10,939 nt of DNA from Flavobacteriales bacterium. Lineage in GTDB: Bacteria; Bacteroidota; Bacteroidia; Flavobacteriales_D; Sanyastnellaceae. The translations under genes were made by a program, and so were the position numbers. The notes under the pieces are model-generated. The model did no database searches and was not told the DNA's origin. It was given only the letters and a program-made list of their open reading frames with translations. Below are positions 1-6,508 of the stretch, piece after piece. Location: positions 1-10,939 of the forward strand of contig WTJL01000140.1 of NCBI GenBank assembly GCA_011524845.1. The letters run 5' to 3'. Positions within the stretch are counted from its first letter, which is position 1. Each line of letters starts with the position of its first letter.

Positions 1-61
1 CCCAAACAAAGGACTGTTGCCAATCTCCACATGAGGCCGAAGGTACGGCTATCTTCGCGTC

Positions 62-598
62 GTGTTGAACGACGACCGTCACCGACTCAGGGCCATGGAG
101 CCTGCCGACGTGGACCTGCTCTATTGCTGGGAAAACGCCAGCGAAGATTGGTGGATGGGGGCCACCTTGTCCCCCATCAGCCGTGAAGCCATGACGCAGT
201 TTGTCGCTGGCAACCACGACATCTACAGGGACCGGCAACTGCGTTGGATGCTCGATGCGTCTGCGGATGCGACGTGGACCACCGTGGGCGCCGTGGACAT
301 GTACGATTTTGAGCCACGTCATGGACGGGCCGGCGTGGCGGTGCACATCGACCAAAGCCATCGTCGCCAGGGGCACGCCCTCCGCGGCCTGCAGTTGCTT
401 GCCCGATTTGCCGATCAGCACTTGGGACTCCAGCAATTGTTCGCAGAAGTTCCTGCGTCCAACCGTGCCTCTCTCAACCTGTTTGGCCAAGCCCAATTTC
501 AAGAAACCGGGCGCCGAACCGCATGGATTAGATCGGCCAACGGCGACTGGGAGGACGTCGTGACCTTGCAACGTTTCTTCAACCCCACTGGCGCATGA
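62..598 (+). CDS. GNAT-family N-acetyltransferase (RimJ/RimL-like)
   Basis: A 178-residue protein that looks like a complete GNAT acetyltransferase, expected to move an acetyl group from acetyl-CoA to an amine. The substrate cannot be told from sequence. The N-terminus (RLRAMEPADVDLLYCWEN, about residues 8-25) is the usual start of RimJ/RimL-like members. The acetyl-CoA loop is visible as HRRQGHALRGL (100-110), a Q/RxxGxA-type motif, followed by the amphipathic helix LQLLARFADQ. The late motif EVPASNRASLNLF (129-141) carries the conserved Asn and the helix of motif B. The start is GTG at 62; an in-frame stop at 32-34 rules out anything much longer, and TTG at 65 is the only close alternative. 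The 3' end overlaps the mltG start (ATGA), implying co-transcription. A GNAT gene next to mltG is, from memory, a recurrent arrangement in Bacteroidota. The family call is secure; the substrate is unknown. Confidence 0.9.
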   Translation: MLNDDRHRLRAMEPADVDLLYCWENASEDWWMGATLSPISREAMTQFVAGNHDIYRDRQLRWMLDASADATWTTVGAVDMYDFEPRHGRAGVAVHIDQSHRRQGHALRGLQLLARFADQHLGLQQLFAEVPASNRASLNLFGQAQFQETGRRTAWIRSANGDWEDVVTLQRFFNPTGA

Positions 599-1587
599 CC
601 TCACGCACACGCATCTTCTTGATCGGCGGCTTCATGGGCCTGGCGGTTCTTCTGATGGCCTACGCTGGATGGTCGCGCTGGATGACGGGGACGTGGAGCG
701 ACCGCGACGTGGTGGTCGACTTGCATCCCGGCATGTCAGGCGCAGACCTTTTGCCCTCCTTGACCGAGCAGCTGCCCCACAGCGGCCAACGCGTCGTGGA
801 CCACGTGAAACTTCGCTCGTGGGAAGGGCGTCTGAAGCCGGGTCGGTATGCCTTTCCGGCGGGCGAAAGCGTGAAAGCCAGCGCCACGCGCTTGGTCACT
901 GGCGATCGTGAGGCTGTCCGCGTGGTGGTGCCTTCGGGGCGAGATGTCGGTCCCATTGCTGGCACGGCCACCCGACGCATTCACGCCGACAGCGCGAAAG
1001 TGGCTGCCTTGCTTGCCGAAGACTCCATGAAATGGCGTGTGGTCCCCAACACCTATGAGATGTGGTGGGAAACCGACGTGGAGGGGCTCGCTTCGAGGCT
1101 GGTTCGAGAGCACAGCGCGTGGTGGAACGAGGACCGCAAGGCCGCGGCGCGGGCGCTGGGGCTGACCCCCAAAGAGGTCACGGTGCTGGCGTCGATCGTT
1201 CAAGCTGAAACCGCCGTGCTCTCCGAAGCGCCACAAGTGGCGGGCTTGTACCTCAACCGCCTCAACAAAGGCATGGCGCTTCAAGCGGACCCCACCTTGA
1301 TTTATGCCTTGAACGACCCGTCCATCCGTCGGGTCTTGGACGTGCACAAAACCGTGGACTCGCCCTACAACACGTACAAGTACAAGGGACTCCCTCCCGG
1401 TCCCATACGCTACGTGGACCCGCGCTATGTGCAGAGTGTGCTCCGTCCTGCCCAGCACCGCTACTTGTACATGTGCGCCAAGCCCGGAGGCGATGGCACC
1501 CACGATTTTGCAGTGTCCTACCGCGAACATTTGCGCAACGCCCGCGCTTACCAAAGCTGGTTGAACAAACAACGCATTTTCCGTTGA
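595..1587 (+). CDS. mltG: Endolytic murein transglycosylase MltG (YceG-like)
   Basis: A 330-residue inner-membrane protein of the YceG/MltG family, which cleaves nascent peptidoglycan strands in the periplasm and so sets glycan-strand length at the site of synthesis. One N-terminal membrane segment (about residues 7-26, IFLIGGFMGLAVLLMAYAGW) precedes a LysM-like region (about 40-110) and the catalytic YceG domain (about 110-325). The active-site signature is visible: LASIVQAETAVLSEAPQVAG (198-217), with Glu205 matching the second Glu of the E. coli 'SIVEKETA' motif, which I take to be the catalytic residue. NRLNKGMALQADPTLIYAL (221-239) and SPYNTYKYKGLPPGPI (256-271) are also family signatures. 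The first Glu of the E. coli motif is Gln203 here. Length is normal. The ATG overlaps the TGA of the upstream GNAT gene, and the gene ends in TTGA, where the next gene may start. Confidence 0.97.
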   Translation: MTSRTRIFLIGGFMGLAVLLMAYAGWSRWMTGTWSDRDVVVDLHPGMSGADLLPSLTEQLPHSGQRVVDHVKLRSWEGRLKPGRYAFPAGESVKASATRLVTGDREAVRVVVPSGRDVGPIAGTATRRIHADSAKVAALLAEDSMKWRVVPNTYEMWWETDVEGLASRLVREHSAWWNEDRKAAARALGLTPKEVTVLASIVQAETAVLSEAPQVAGLYLNRLNKGMALQADPTLIYALNDPSIRRVLDVHKTVDSPYNTYKYKGLPPGPIRYVDPRYVQSVLRPAQHRYLYMCAKPGGDGTHDFAVSYREHLRNARAYQSWLNKQRIFR

Positions 1588-3989
1588 ACAGAGTCTTGGA
1601 TTGGAGGCGCTCATGCCTCGTGTGGATGTGGATGTTGGGGTCTTGCTGGGCCTTGGCACAAACCCCATACAACCTTCGGAACCAGGTCGCCCAGGCGTTT
1701 CGTGCCGGCGATGCACCCGTGATCGACGGCCGCCTCGACGAGGCCTTGTGGCGCACCTCGCCCAGCGCCACCCACTTCACCCAAAGCCGCCCCTACCCTC
1801 AAAGTTTGCCCACGCACCGCACGGAAGTGTGGATCGCCTACGACGACCAAAACCTGTACATCGCAGCACAGATGTACGACCCCGCACCAGATTCCATTCT
1901 GCAGCAACTCAGCGTCCGCGACCGAGTGGAGAACTCTGACGAGTTTGGCATTTGGTTCAGCCCCTACAACGACGGCATCAACGCCGTGGGCTTCAGCACC
2001 ACCCCACGGGGAGCCTTGAACGACTTCATCATGAATGCGCAAGGTTCCGACGACGCTTGGAATGGGGTTTGGGAAGTGCAAAGCCTCATCCACAACGCAG
2101 GATGGTCCACCGAAATCAGAGTCCCTTGGAGCCAATTCCGGATGCCCACTCTGCCGGAGGGCGTGGACCAAGAATGGGGCATGAACATTTGGCGCAGCGT
2201 CCGACGATCCCGTGAGGAAACGGTGTGGAACGCCCTCGACCCCACCATGAACGGCATGGTGAACCAAGGAGGAATTTTGCGCGGCATCCAAGGGGTCGAC
2301 ACCCCTCCGCGCATTGCGCTGTTCCCCTACGTGAGTGCGTACGCCACCACAGCAGTGGACGACCAAGGCCAAAGGCAGTGGGCTGCCCCAGTCAATGGCG
2401 GCATGGACGCCAAGGTGGGCATTGGGGACGCCTTCACGGTGGACATGACCCTGGTCCCTGACTTTGGCCAAGTGGTGACCGACAACCTCGTGCTCAACCT
2501 CAGTCCGTTTGAAGTGCGGTTTGACGAGAACCGCCCCTTCTTCCTCGAAGGCACAGACTTGTTCAACAAAGGAGGTTTGTTCTACAGCCGCCGCGTGGGA
2601 TCGGAAGGGCAGCTGTTCAACGCCTCCAAATTCAGCGGGCGCACCTCTTCGAGCACAGGCATTGGAGTGTTCCAAGCGTTTGCCCGAGACACGACCGGAG
2701 GCGCCGATGCCTTGACCTCGTACAACGTGACGGTGGCCGACCAAAACCTGCCCAACAACGGATTCATCACCGCGCTGAGCACCGCCACCGTTCGTTCAGG
2801 AGACGGCCGAGACGCGTATGTCCAAGGCACAGAATATTCCTTCCGAAACAAAGACAACAGCTGGGCAATCAGCGGCAACGCCGCGCGCAACACCATGGCC
2901 CAAGGGGACACCACCCAACACGACGAAGGACATCGGTGGGGAGTGAATGTGGCCAAAACCTCGGGGCAACTCCGCGGTGCAGTGGGCCATTACCGAGAAT
3001 CTGAGAACTACAACCCCAACGACCTGGGCTACCTCGCGGCCCCCAACGAAATCGTGACGTGGGGCAACCTTGAATACGGCATCTACCAACCGTTTGGTGC
3101 CTTCAACCGCATGTGGTGGAACCTGAACGTGGATCTGAACTACCTCTACGCTCCCCGCGAGTACAGCAATTGGACATGGGGCGCCGAGTGGGCCGCGGTG
3201 TCGAGGACGTTTTGGTTCAACAAATTTGGAATCGAGAGTTTGCCCCAAAACGGGTTCGATTGGTTCGTCTCACGGCTCGATGCCGTGCCTTTCCAAACCC
3301 CGCGCTGGACGTCGGTGGAGTTCGTGACTTCCACCGATTACCGTCGGGCGGTGGCGCTTGACGGATTTGTGAAGCGTCGCTGGCGTCCGGAAGTGGCCGA
3401 TTGGGACGAGTTTTTCCTCAGGCTCGCCCCTCGATTCCGTTTCAGCGACCGGCTGAGCGCAGATTACGTGTGGAGTTGGCAAGTGCGCCAAAACGAGCGT
3501 GACTTTGCCAGTTTGGTGGATGTCTGGAGCAGCCCCACTGTCAGCTTGTTTGGACGACGGGAGAACACGAGCCACACCCACGTGCTCAACGCCAGCTACA
3601 TCTTCACCCCCACGTCCAGCCTGTCCGCGCGCATCCGTCACTACTGGAGTGTGGTGGACTACCACGAATTCTTTGAGTTGAATTCGGACGGCACCTTGAC
3701 CAACAGCAGTCTGGCGGACAGCTACTTTGACCCCACCCTGGGCACGTCTGAATTCGACACGAACTACAACGCATGGAGTGTCGACCTCGTCTACCGCTGG
3801 ATCTTCTCCCCTGGGAGTGAACTGAGCATCGTGTGGAAAAACACCCTCAGCGAAAGGGGCAACGCCCTGCCCAGCGGGTACTGGAACAACTGGGAGGGCA
3901 TGCTCGACGAAGGGTTCACCAACTCCCTCTCGCTGCGCGCCTTGTATTACCTGGATTACAGCTTGGTTCAATCCCGCTTCCAGCGCTGA
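1584..3989 (+). CDS. DUF5916 outer-membrane beta-barrel protein with N-terminal CBM9-like domain
   Basis: About 801 residues. The N-terminus is a signal peptide: basic DWRRS, a hydrophobic run CLVWMWMLGSCWALA, and probable cleavage ALA|QTP at about residue 25. Next comes a CBM9-like beta-sandwich (about 40-240) with IDGRLDEALW (47-56), EVWIAYDDQNLYIAAQMYD (81-99) and GWSTEIRVPWSQF (173-185). From about 241 (PPRIALFPYVSAYA) the DUF5916 barrel begins, marked by the family signatures FTVDMTLVPDFGQVVTDN, RPFFLEGTDLFN and LFYSRRVG. The many alternating aromatic/polar strands and the end LSLRALYYLDYSLVQSRF fit a barrel. Its substrate is unknown; a CBM9-like domain suggests glycan contact, which is inference. 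The start is uncertain: TTG at 1584 overlaps the mltG stop, TTG at 1596 also gives a good signal peptide, and ATG at 1626 would leave no basic n-region. An upstream extension of the frame to 1473 lies inside mltG and is unlikely. Confidence 0.92.
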   Translation: MNRVLDWRRSCLVWMWMLGSCWALAQTPYNLRNQVAQAFRAGDAPVIDGRLDEALWRTSPSATHFTQSRPYPQSLPTHRTEVWIAYDDQNLYIAAQMYDPAPDSILQQLSVRDRVENSDEFGIWFSPYNDGINAVGFSTTPRGALNDFIMNAQGSDDAWNGVWEVQSLIHNAGWSTEIRVPWSQFRMPTLPEGVDQEWGMNIWRSVRRSREETVWNALDPTMNGMVNQGGILRGIQGVDTPPRIALFPYVSAYATTAVDDQGQRQWAAPVNGGMDAKVGIGDAFTVDMTLVPDFGQVVTDNLVLNLSPFEVRFDENRPFFLEGTDLFNKGGLFYSRRVGSEGQLFNASKFSGRTSSSTGIGVFQAFARDTTGGADALTSYNVTVADQNLPNNGFITALSTATVRSGDGRDAYVQGTEYSFRNKDNSWAISGNAARNTMAQGDTTQHDEGHRWGVNVAKTSGQLRGAVGHYRESENYNPNDLGYLAAPNEIVTWGNLEYGIYQPFGAFNRMWWNLNVDLNYLYAPREYSNWTWGAEWAAVSRTFWFNKFGIESLPQNGFDWFVSRLDAVPFQTPRWTSVEFVTSTDYRRAVALDGFVKRRWRPEVADWDEFFLRLAPRFRFSDRLSADYVWSWQVRQNERDFASLVDVWSSPTVSLFGRRENTSHTHVLNASYIFTPTSSLSARIRHYWSVVDYHEFFELNSDGTLTNSSLADSYFDPTLGTSEFDTNYNAWSVDLVYRWIFSPGSELSIVWKNTLSERGNALPSGYWNNWEGMLDEGFTNSLSLRALYYLDYSLVQSRFQR

Positions 3990-3999
3990 GGCTTGCGCT

Positions 4000-5796
4000 T
4001 CACGGCCACTTGAGGGTCCTCGCCCACACCGTTTGGTTGCCGGCCTCGTCCGTGACCACCAGCTCCACGTCGTTGGGTTCTCCAACTCGGTGAATGGCGT
4101 CGCTCGCTTCGTAGGTCACCATGTTGCGCTTGGGATCCCACACCACCCTCGCCCAGGTGCCGTTGAAGGTCAAGGTGATGTCGTCCACCCCTGACAGCGC
4201 GTCGTCCACAAACCACACGCCATTGCCGCCTTTCACCCACGGGGTGCCGCTGTGGTAGGGCAACACCTTCGGTGGAACTGTGTCGCGTTCCAAGCGCCAA
4301 GCGCCCCCCTCCTTCAACGAGACGTGCACCTTGCCCGACGTCAACGTGGCGGTCGCCACGGCGTCCACTTGGCCCTCAGCATTTCGTTTGACCGCCAGCC
4401 ATTGGTCCTCGGGCCAAGGCTGTCCGGGAAGAACCGACCATCCCGCCGCCCAGGCGTCCACATCGTCTGGGATGTCCCAAGACACCTGCACAGCTTTTCG
4501 GTAAGGCACCATGGTGGGGTACAATGCCCCTCCCATGCCCGTGTCGTTCATCTTCCAGCCCATGGAGGTGGCCTCGAAAAATGTCTGAGCCTCCCACTCC
4601 AATGCAGCCTCTCCCGAGGTGCACTGTCCCGACGCTTGAGGAACGGTGGTACAAACGTCGTGCGACCACTCCATGTCCATGCCTTTCCAACCCTCTTCCA
4701 CTCCAGCGGCACCCTGTGCCAAAAGCACCACCTGGCGGGTGGTGGCATTGCCTGCAGCGTCGGTGGCCGTCACGCGAAGGGCCACGGTCTCGCCCTCAGG
4801 CCAGGACAACCAGCCGGCATCCGCGGGCACGTCCTTGGGATAAATGCCCAGTCGGTTGGTGGGCATGCGGTGCAGCCTGTGCACTTGATCCCGGGCCGAG
4901 GACCACACCGGATAAAAGGCGTGGGCGTTCATGTCTTTGTTGACCCCAAAGTCCAGTTCTCCCCAAGACGCAACGTGACGGAGGAGTTCACCTCCTGAAG
5001 GAGATTCTACCGTGGCCTCCAACCGACGCAAACCACAAATGTTGGTGGCTCCATCCAACAGGTCGTAGCCCTCGACGGCCAAGCGAACCGGCACTGGAGT
5101 GGCCAACGTATCCCCGTTGGTCAGCGCCCAAGAGCGCATCTTGCCCTCCGATTCCGCCCATAGGACAGGCAGGCGCGGCGGACGGGTGTCCGTTTTGGTC
5201 AACCATCCATCGAGGGGATTCAACGGATGCTGGTTGGCCGTGTTCCTTACCTCAAAATGCAGGTGCGGTCCCCCACTGCCTCCGGAGTTGCCGCTCCACC
5301 CCAGCGTATCTCCCGCTTGAAAAACGAGGTCGTCTGCCGCCGAAGGTGCGGCGTCGAGGCCCAAGGTTCGGCCTCGGTATGTGCGCGTCACCGCCCAATC
5401 CTGGATCTTCGGCACAAAGCGCTGCAAATGGGCATACACCGTGGTGATTCCTCCAGGGCCTTCCAAGTACAGCGCATTCCCGTACCCCCAGGGCGACATT
5501 TTCACGCGGGCCACACGGCCATCTGTCGCCGCCACAACCACCAGTCCCTTTCGTCCCTCCGTTTTCAAGTCGACCCCCGTGTGAAAGTGATTGCCACGGA
5601 GTTCGCCAAAATTGCCGCTCAACCGCGGGGCAATGTGAAGCGGCTCCACCCAAGACTCCTCGGACTTGAACGCCGACGCACGGGACAAATCTTGCGCGGC
5701 AAGGCGTGGTGTTCCCATGCACATGATGAGCGCCAACATGCTGAAAGACAAAATTTTCCAAAAACCAAAACCAAGTTCATCGCTGCATCTCAGCAT
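4000..5796 (-). CDS. M23-family (LytM/peptidase M23) metallopeptidase, secreted
   Basis: A secreted zinc endopeptidase expected to cut peptidoglycan cross-links in the periplasm. With the start at 5796 it has 598 residues: a signal peptide (hydrophobic WKILSFSMLALIMCMG, then PRLAAQ with cleavage near residue 35), a LytM domain (about 50-200) and a C-terminal extension of about 390 residues. Zinc and catalytic residues are visible: His72 and Asp76 in HFHTGVD, His123 in VYAHLQRF, and His178/His180 in HLHFEVR. WGYGNALYLEG and LGWSGNSGGSGGPHLHFE are strong family matches. The extension has Ig-like beta-sandwich hallmarks, VTATDAAGNATTRQV (near 342-356) and VVTDEAGNQT (near 580-589), so it probably holds two such domains; long M23 proteins of this layout are usual in Flavobacteria. 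ATG at 5829 is an alternative start adding 11 residues, but a promoter -7 element ends four bases before it (see findings). The gene converges on the DUF5916 gene with a 10-base gap. Confidence 0.93.
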   Translation of the reverse strand: MLRCSDELGFGFWKILSFSMLALIMCMGTPRLAAQDLSRASAFKSEESWVEPLHIAPRLSGNFGELRGNHFHTGVDLKTEGRKGLVVVAATDGRVARVKMSPWGYGNALYLEGPGGITTVYAHLQRFVPKIQDWAVTRTYRGRTLGLDAAPSAADDLVFQAGDTLGWSGNSGGSGGPHLHFEVRNTANQHPLNPLDGWLTKTDTRPPRLPVLWAESEGKMRSWALTNGDTLATPVPVRLAVEGYDLLDGATNICGLRRLEATVESPSGGELLRHVASWGELDFGVNKDMNAHAFYPVWSSARDQVHRLHRMPTNRLGIYPKDVPADAGWLSWPEGETVALRVTATDAAGNATTRQVVLLAQGAAGVEEGWKGMDMEWSHDVCTTVPQASGQCTSGEAALEWEAQTFFEATSMGWKMNDTGMGGALYPTMVPYRKAVQVSWDIPDDVDAWAAGWSVLPGQPWPEDQWLAVKRNAEGQVDAVATATLTSGKVHVSLKEGGAWRLERDTVPPKVLPYHSGTPWVKGGNGVWFVDDALSGVDDITLTFNGTWARVVWDPKRNMVTYEASDAIHRVGEPNDVELVVTDEAGNQTVWARTLKWP

Positions 5797-5833
5797 CCAC
5801 GCGGCATGGCCAAAGGTTGAAGGCGTCATGGTG

Positions 5834-5862
5834 CAAAACTACAGGCCCGTGCCTCTCCCAAA
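5834..5862 (-). promoter_or_regulatory. Bacteroidota-type promoter of the M23 gene
   Basis: On the minus strand, TTTG (5862-5859) is followed after 17 bases by TAGTTTTG (5841-5834). The second is a perfect match to the Bacteroidota -7 element TAnnTTTG, and the first matches the -33 element TTTG. The spacing is slightly short compared with the 19-21 bases usually quoted for Bacteroides. Transcription would begin near 5830-5827, which favours translation from ATG 5796 over 5829. Confidence 0.6.
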
Positions 5863-5877
5863 CCGCCCCTCATCTCT

Positions 5878-5885
5878 TACTTTTG
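5878..5885 (+). promoter_or_regulatory. Bacteroidota -7 promoter element for the zapA-rny series
   Basis: TACTTTTG is a perfect match to TAnnTTTG and lies 16 bases before the ATG of the coiled-coil gene at 5902. No clear TTTG -33 element is present at the expected distance, because that stretch is C-rich. If active, it would give a leader of about 10 bases and could drive the whole rightward run to the terminator at 10186-10213. Confidence 0.5.
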
Positions 5886-5901
5886 TTCACGACCTGTTCC
5901 C

Positions 5902-6165
5902 ATGTCTACCCCTCAACATCAATTGTCTTCTCTGACCGACGCCGTGAACCGTCTGCTCGACGCGCACGCCGTTTTGAAGGAACGCAACCATGAGTTGCAA
6001 CAAAGACTGGAGGCCGCGGAAGACGCATTGACCAAGGCGAGGCACGAGAACAGCGAACTTCACAACCTTTCAACCCCAACGCCTCCAAGCCCGGCCCTCA
6101 GTGCGCCTGAATTGGATGCATTGGTGGAAGACATCGACGCTTGCATCGCCCTTCTCAAAACCTGA
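5902..6165 (+). CDS. Small coiled-coil protein upstream of zapA (hypothetical)
   Basis: An 87-residue cytoplasmic protein with no signal peptide or membrane segment. Residues about 5-55 are rich in Leu, Glu, Gln, Lys and Arg with heptad-like spacing (LTDAVNRLLDAHAVLKERN, then HELQQRLEAAEDALTKARHE), predicting a coiled coil. A Pro/Ser/Thr linker follows (about 57-67), then a short acidic-to-hydrophobic C-terminal helix, ELDALVEDIDACIALLKT. I do not recognise a named family. From memory, Bacteroidota often have a similar small gene, with a comparable 'LVxxIDxCIALL' end, just before zapA. Its position 11 bases before zapA makes a division-related, ZapB-like partner role plausible, but that is inference from context and shape, not homology. 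The start is ATG 5902, just after a -7 promoter element. Confidence 0.88.
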   Translation: MSTPQHQLSSLTDAVNRLLDAHAVLKERNHELQQRLEAAEDALTKARHENSELHNLSTPTPPSPALSAPELDALVEDIDACIALLKT

Positions 6166-6176
6166 GAAACGACACC

Positions 6177-6485
6177 ATGGAAACACTCGACGTGACACTC
6201 GGAGGCCGCTCGTACCCGCTCACCCTCTCTCCGGAGGAGGTGGAGACCGTGCGCGCTGCTGCCCAGGCCGTCGAAGCGCAAATTGCGCAGCTGAAATCGC
6301 AATACGCCATCACCGATCGCATCGATTTGATGGCCATGGCGGCCCTTCAGATTGCCGTTCAAGCGCGCTCCGCTTCTCCAGAACCGTCCCCTTCTTCTGT
6401 TCCGAACGAAGGTGCAGCGCCCACGTGGCCTGCCGACCAAGTCGAAGACCTCCTCCAACGCATCCACGCTGCACTCGAAGGCTGA
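6177..6485 (+). CDS. zapA: Cell division protein ZapA
   Basis: A 102-residue ZapA-family protein, which binds FtsZ and promotes bundling of its filaments at the Z-ring. The N-terminal beta-hairpin METLDVTLGGRSYPLTLSPE is the usual ZapA head (beta strand, G-x-x-Y/F, beta strand). It is followed by a helix of the type EEVETVRAAAQAVEAQIAQL and then DRIDLMAMAALQIAVQ (48-63), the characteristic segment leading into the dimerising helix. The C-terminal part (about 64-85) is Ser/Pro/Ala-rich and ends in a short helix, DQVEDLLQRIHAALEG. ATG 6177 is chosen because the family's N-terminus begins there; a longer frame from 6141 would overlap the upstream gene. It lies 11 bases after the coiled-coil gene and 23 before rny, consistent with one transcript. 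Confidence 0.92.
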   Translation: METLDVTLGGRSYPLTLSPEEVETVRAAAQAVEAQIAQLKSQYAITDRIDLMAMAALQIAVQARSASPEPSPSSVPNEGAAPTWPADQVEDLLQRIHAALEG

Positions 6486-6508
6486 GCCCAAGGCACAACC
6501 TGACACCC

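Noticed and set aside
1..61. Possible 3' end of an upstream gene such as dapF, which often precedes a GNAT-mltG pair
   Set aside because: Two frames end in TGA (32-34 and 66-68), but neither short peptide matches a DapF C-terminus that I can recognise, so no gene is called.
1611..2744. 377-codon open frame on the minus strand opposite the DUF5916 gene
   Set aside because: High-GC shadow of a well-supported gene; the translation shows no known motif and is rich in His/Val/Gly, typical of antisense frames.
3982..3999. Hairpin between the convergent DUF5916 and M23 genes as a terminator
   Set aside because: The stem is only 5 bp with an 8-base loop and no T-tract on either strand.
4252..4998. 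Plus-strand open frames opposite the M23 gene
   Set aside because: They are opposite a gene with intact signal peptide, zinc ligands and Ig-like motifs, and show no motif of their own.
6486..6508. 6S RNA (ssrS) next to zapA, as in gammaproteobacteria
   Set aside because: Only 23 bases separate zapA and rny; there is no room for an RNA gene.
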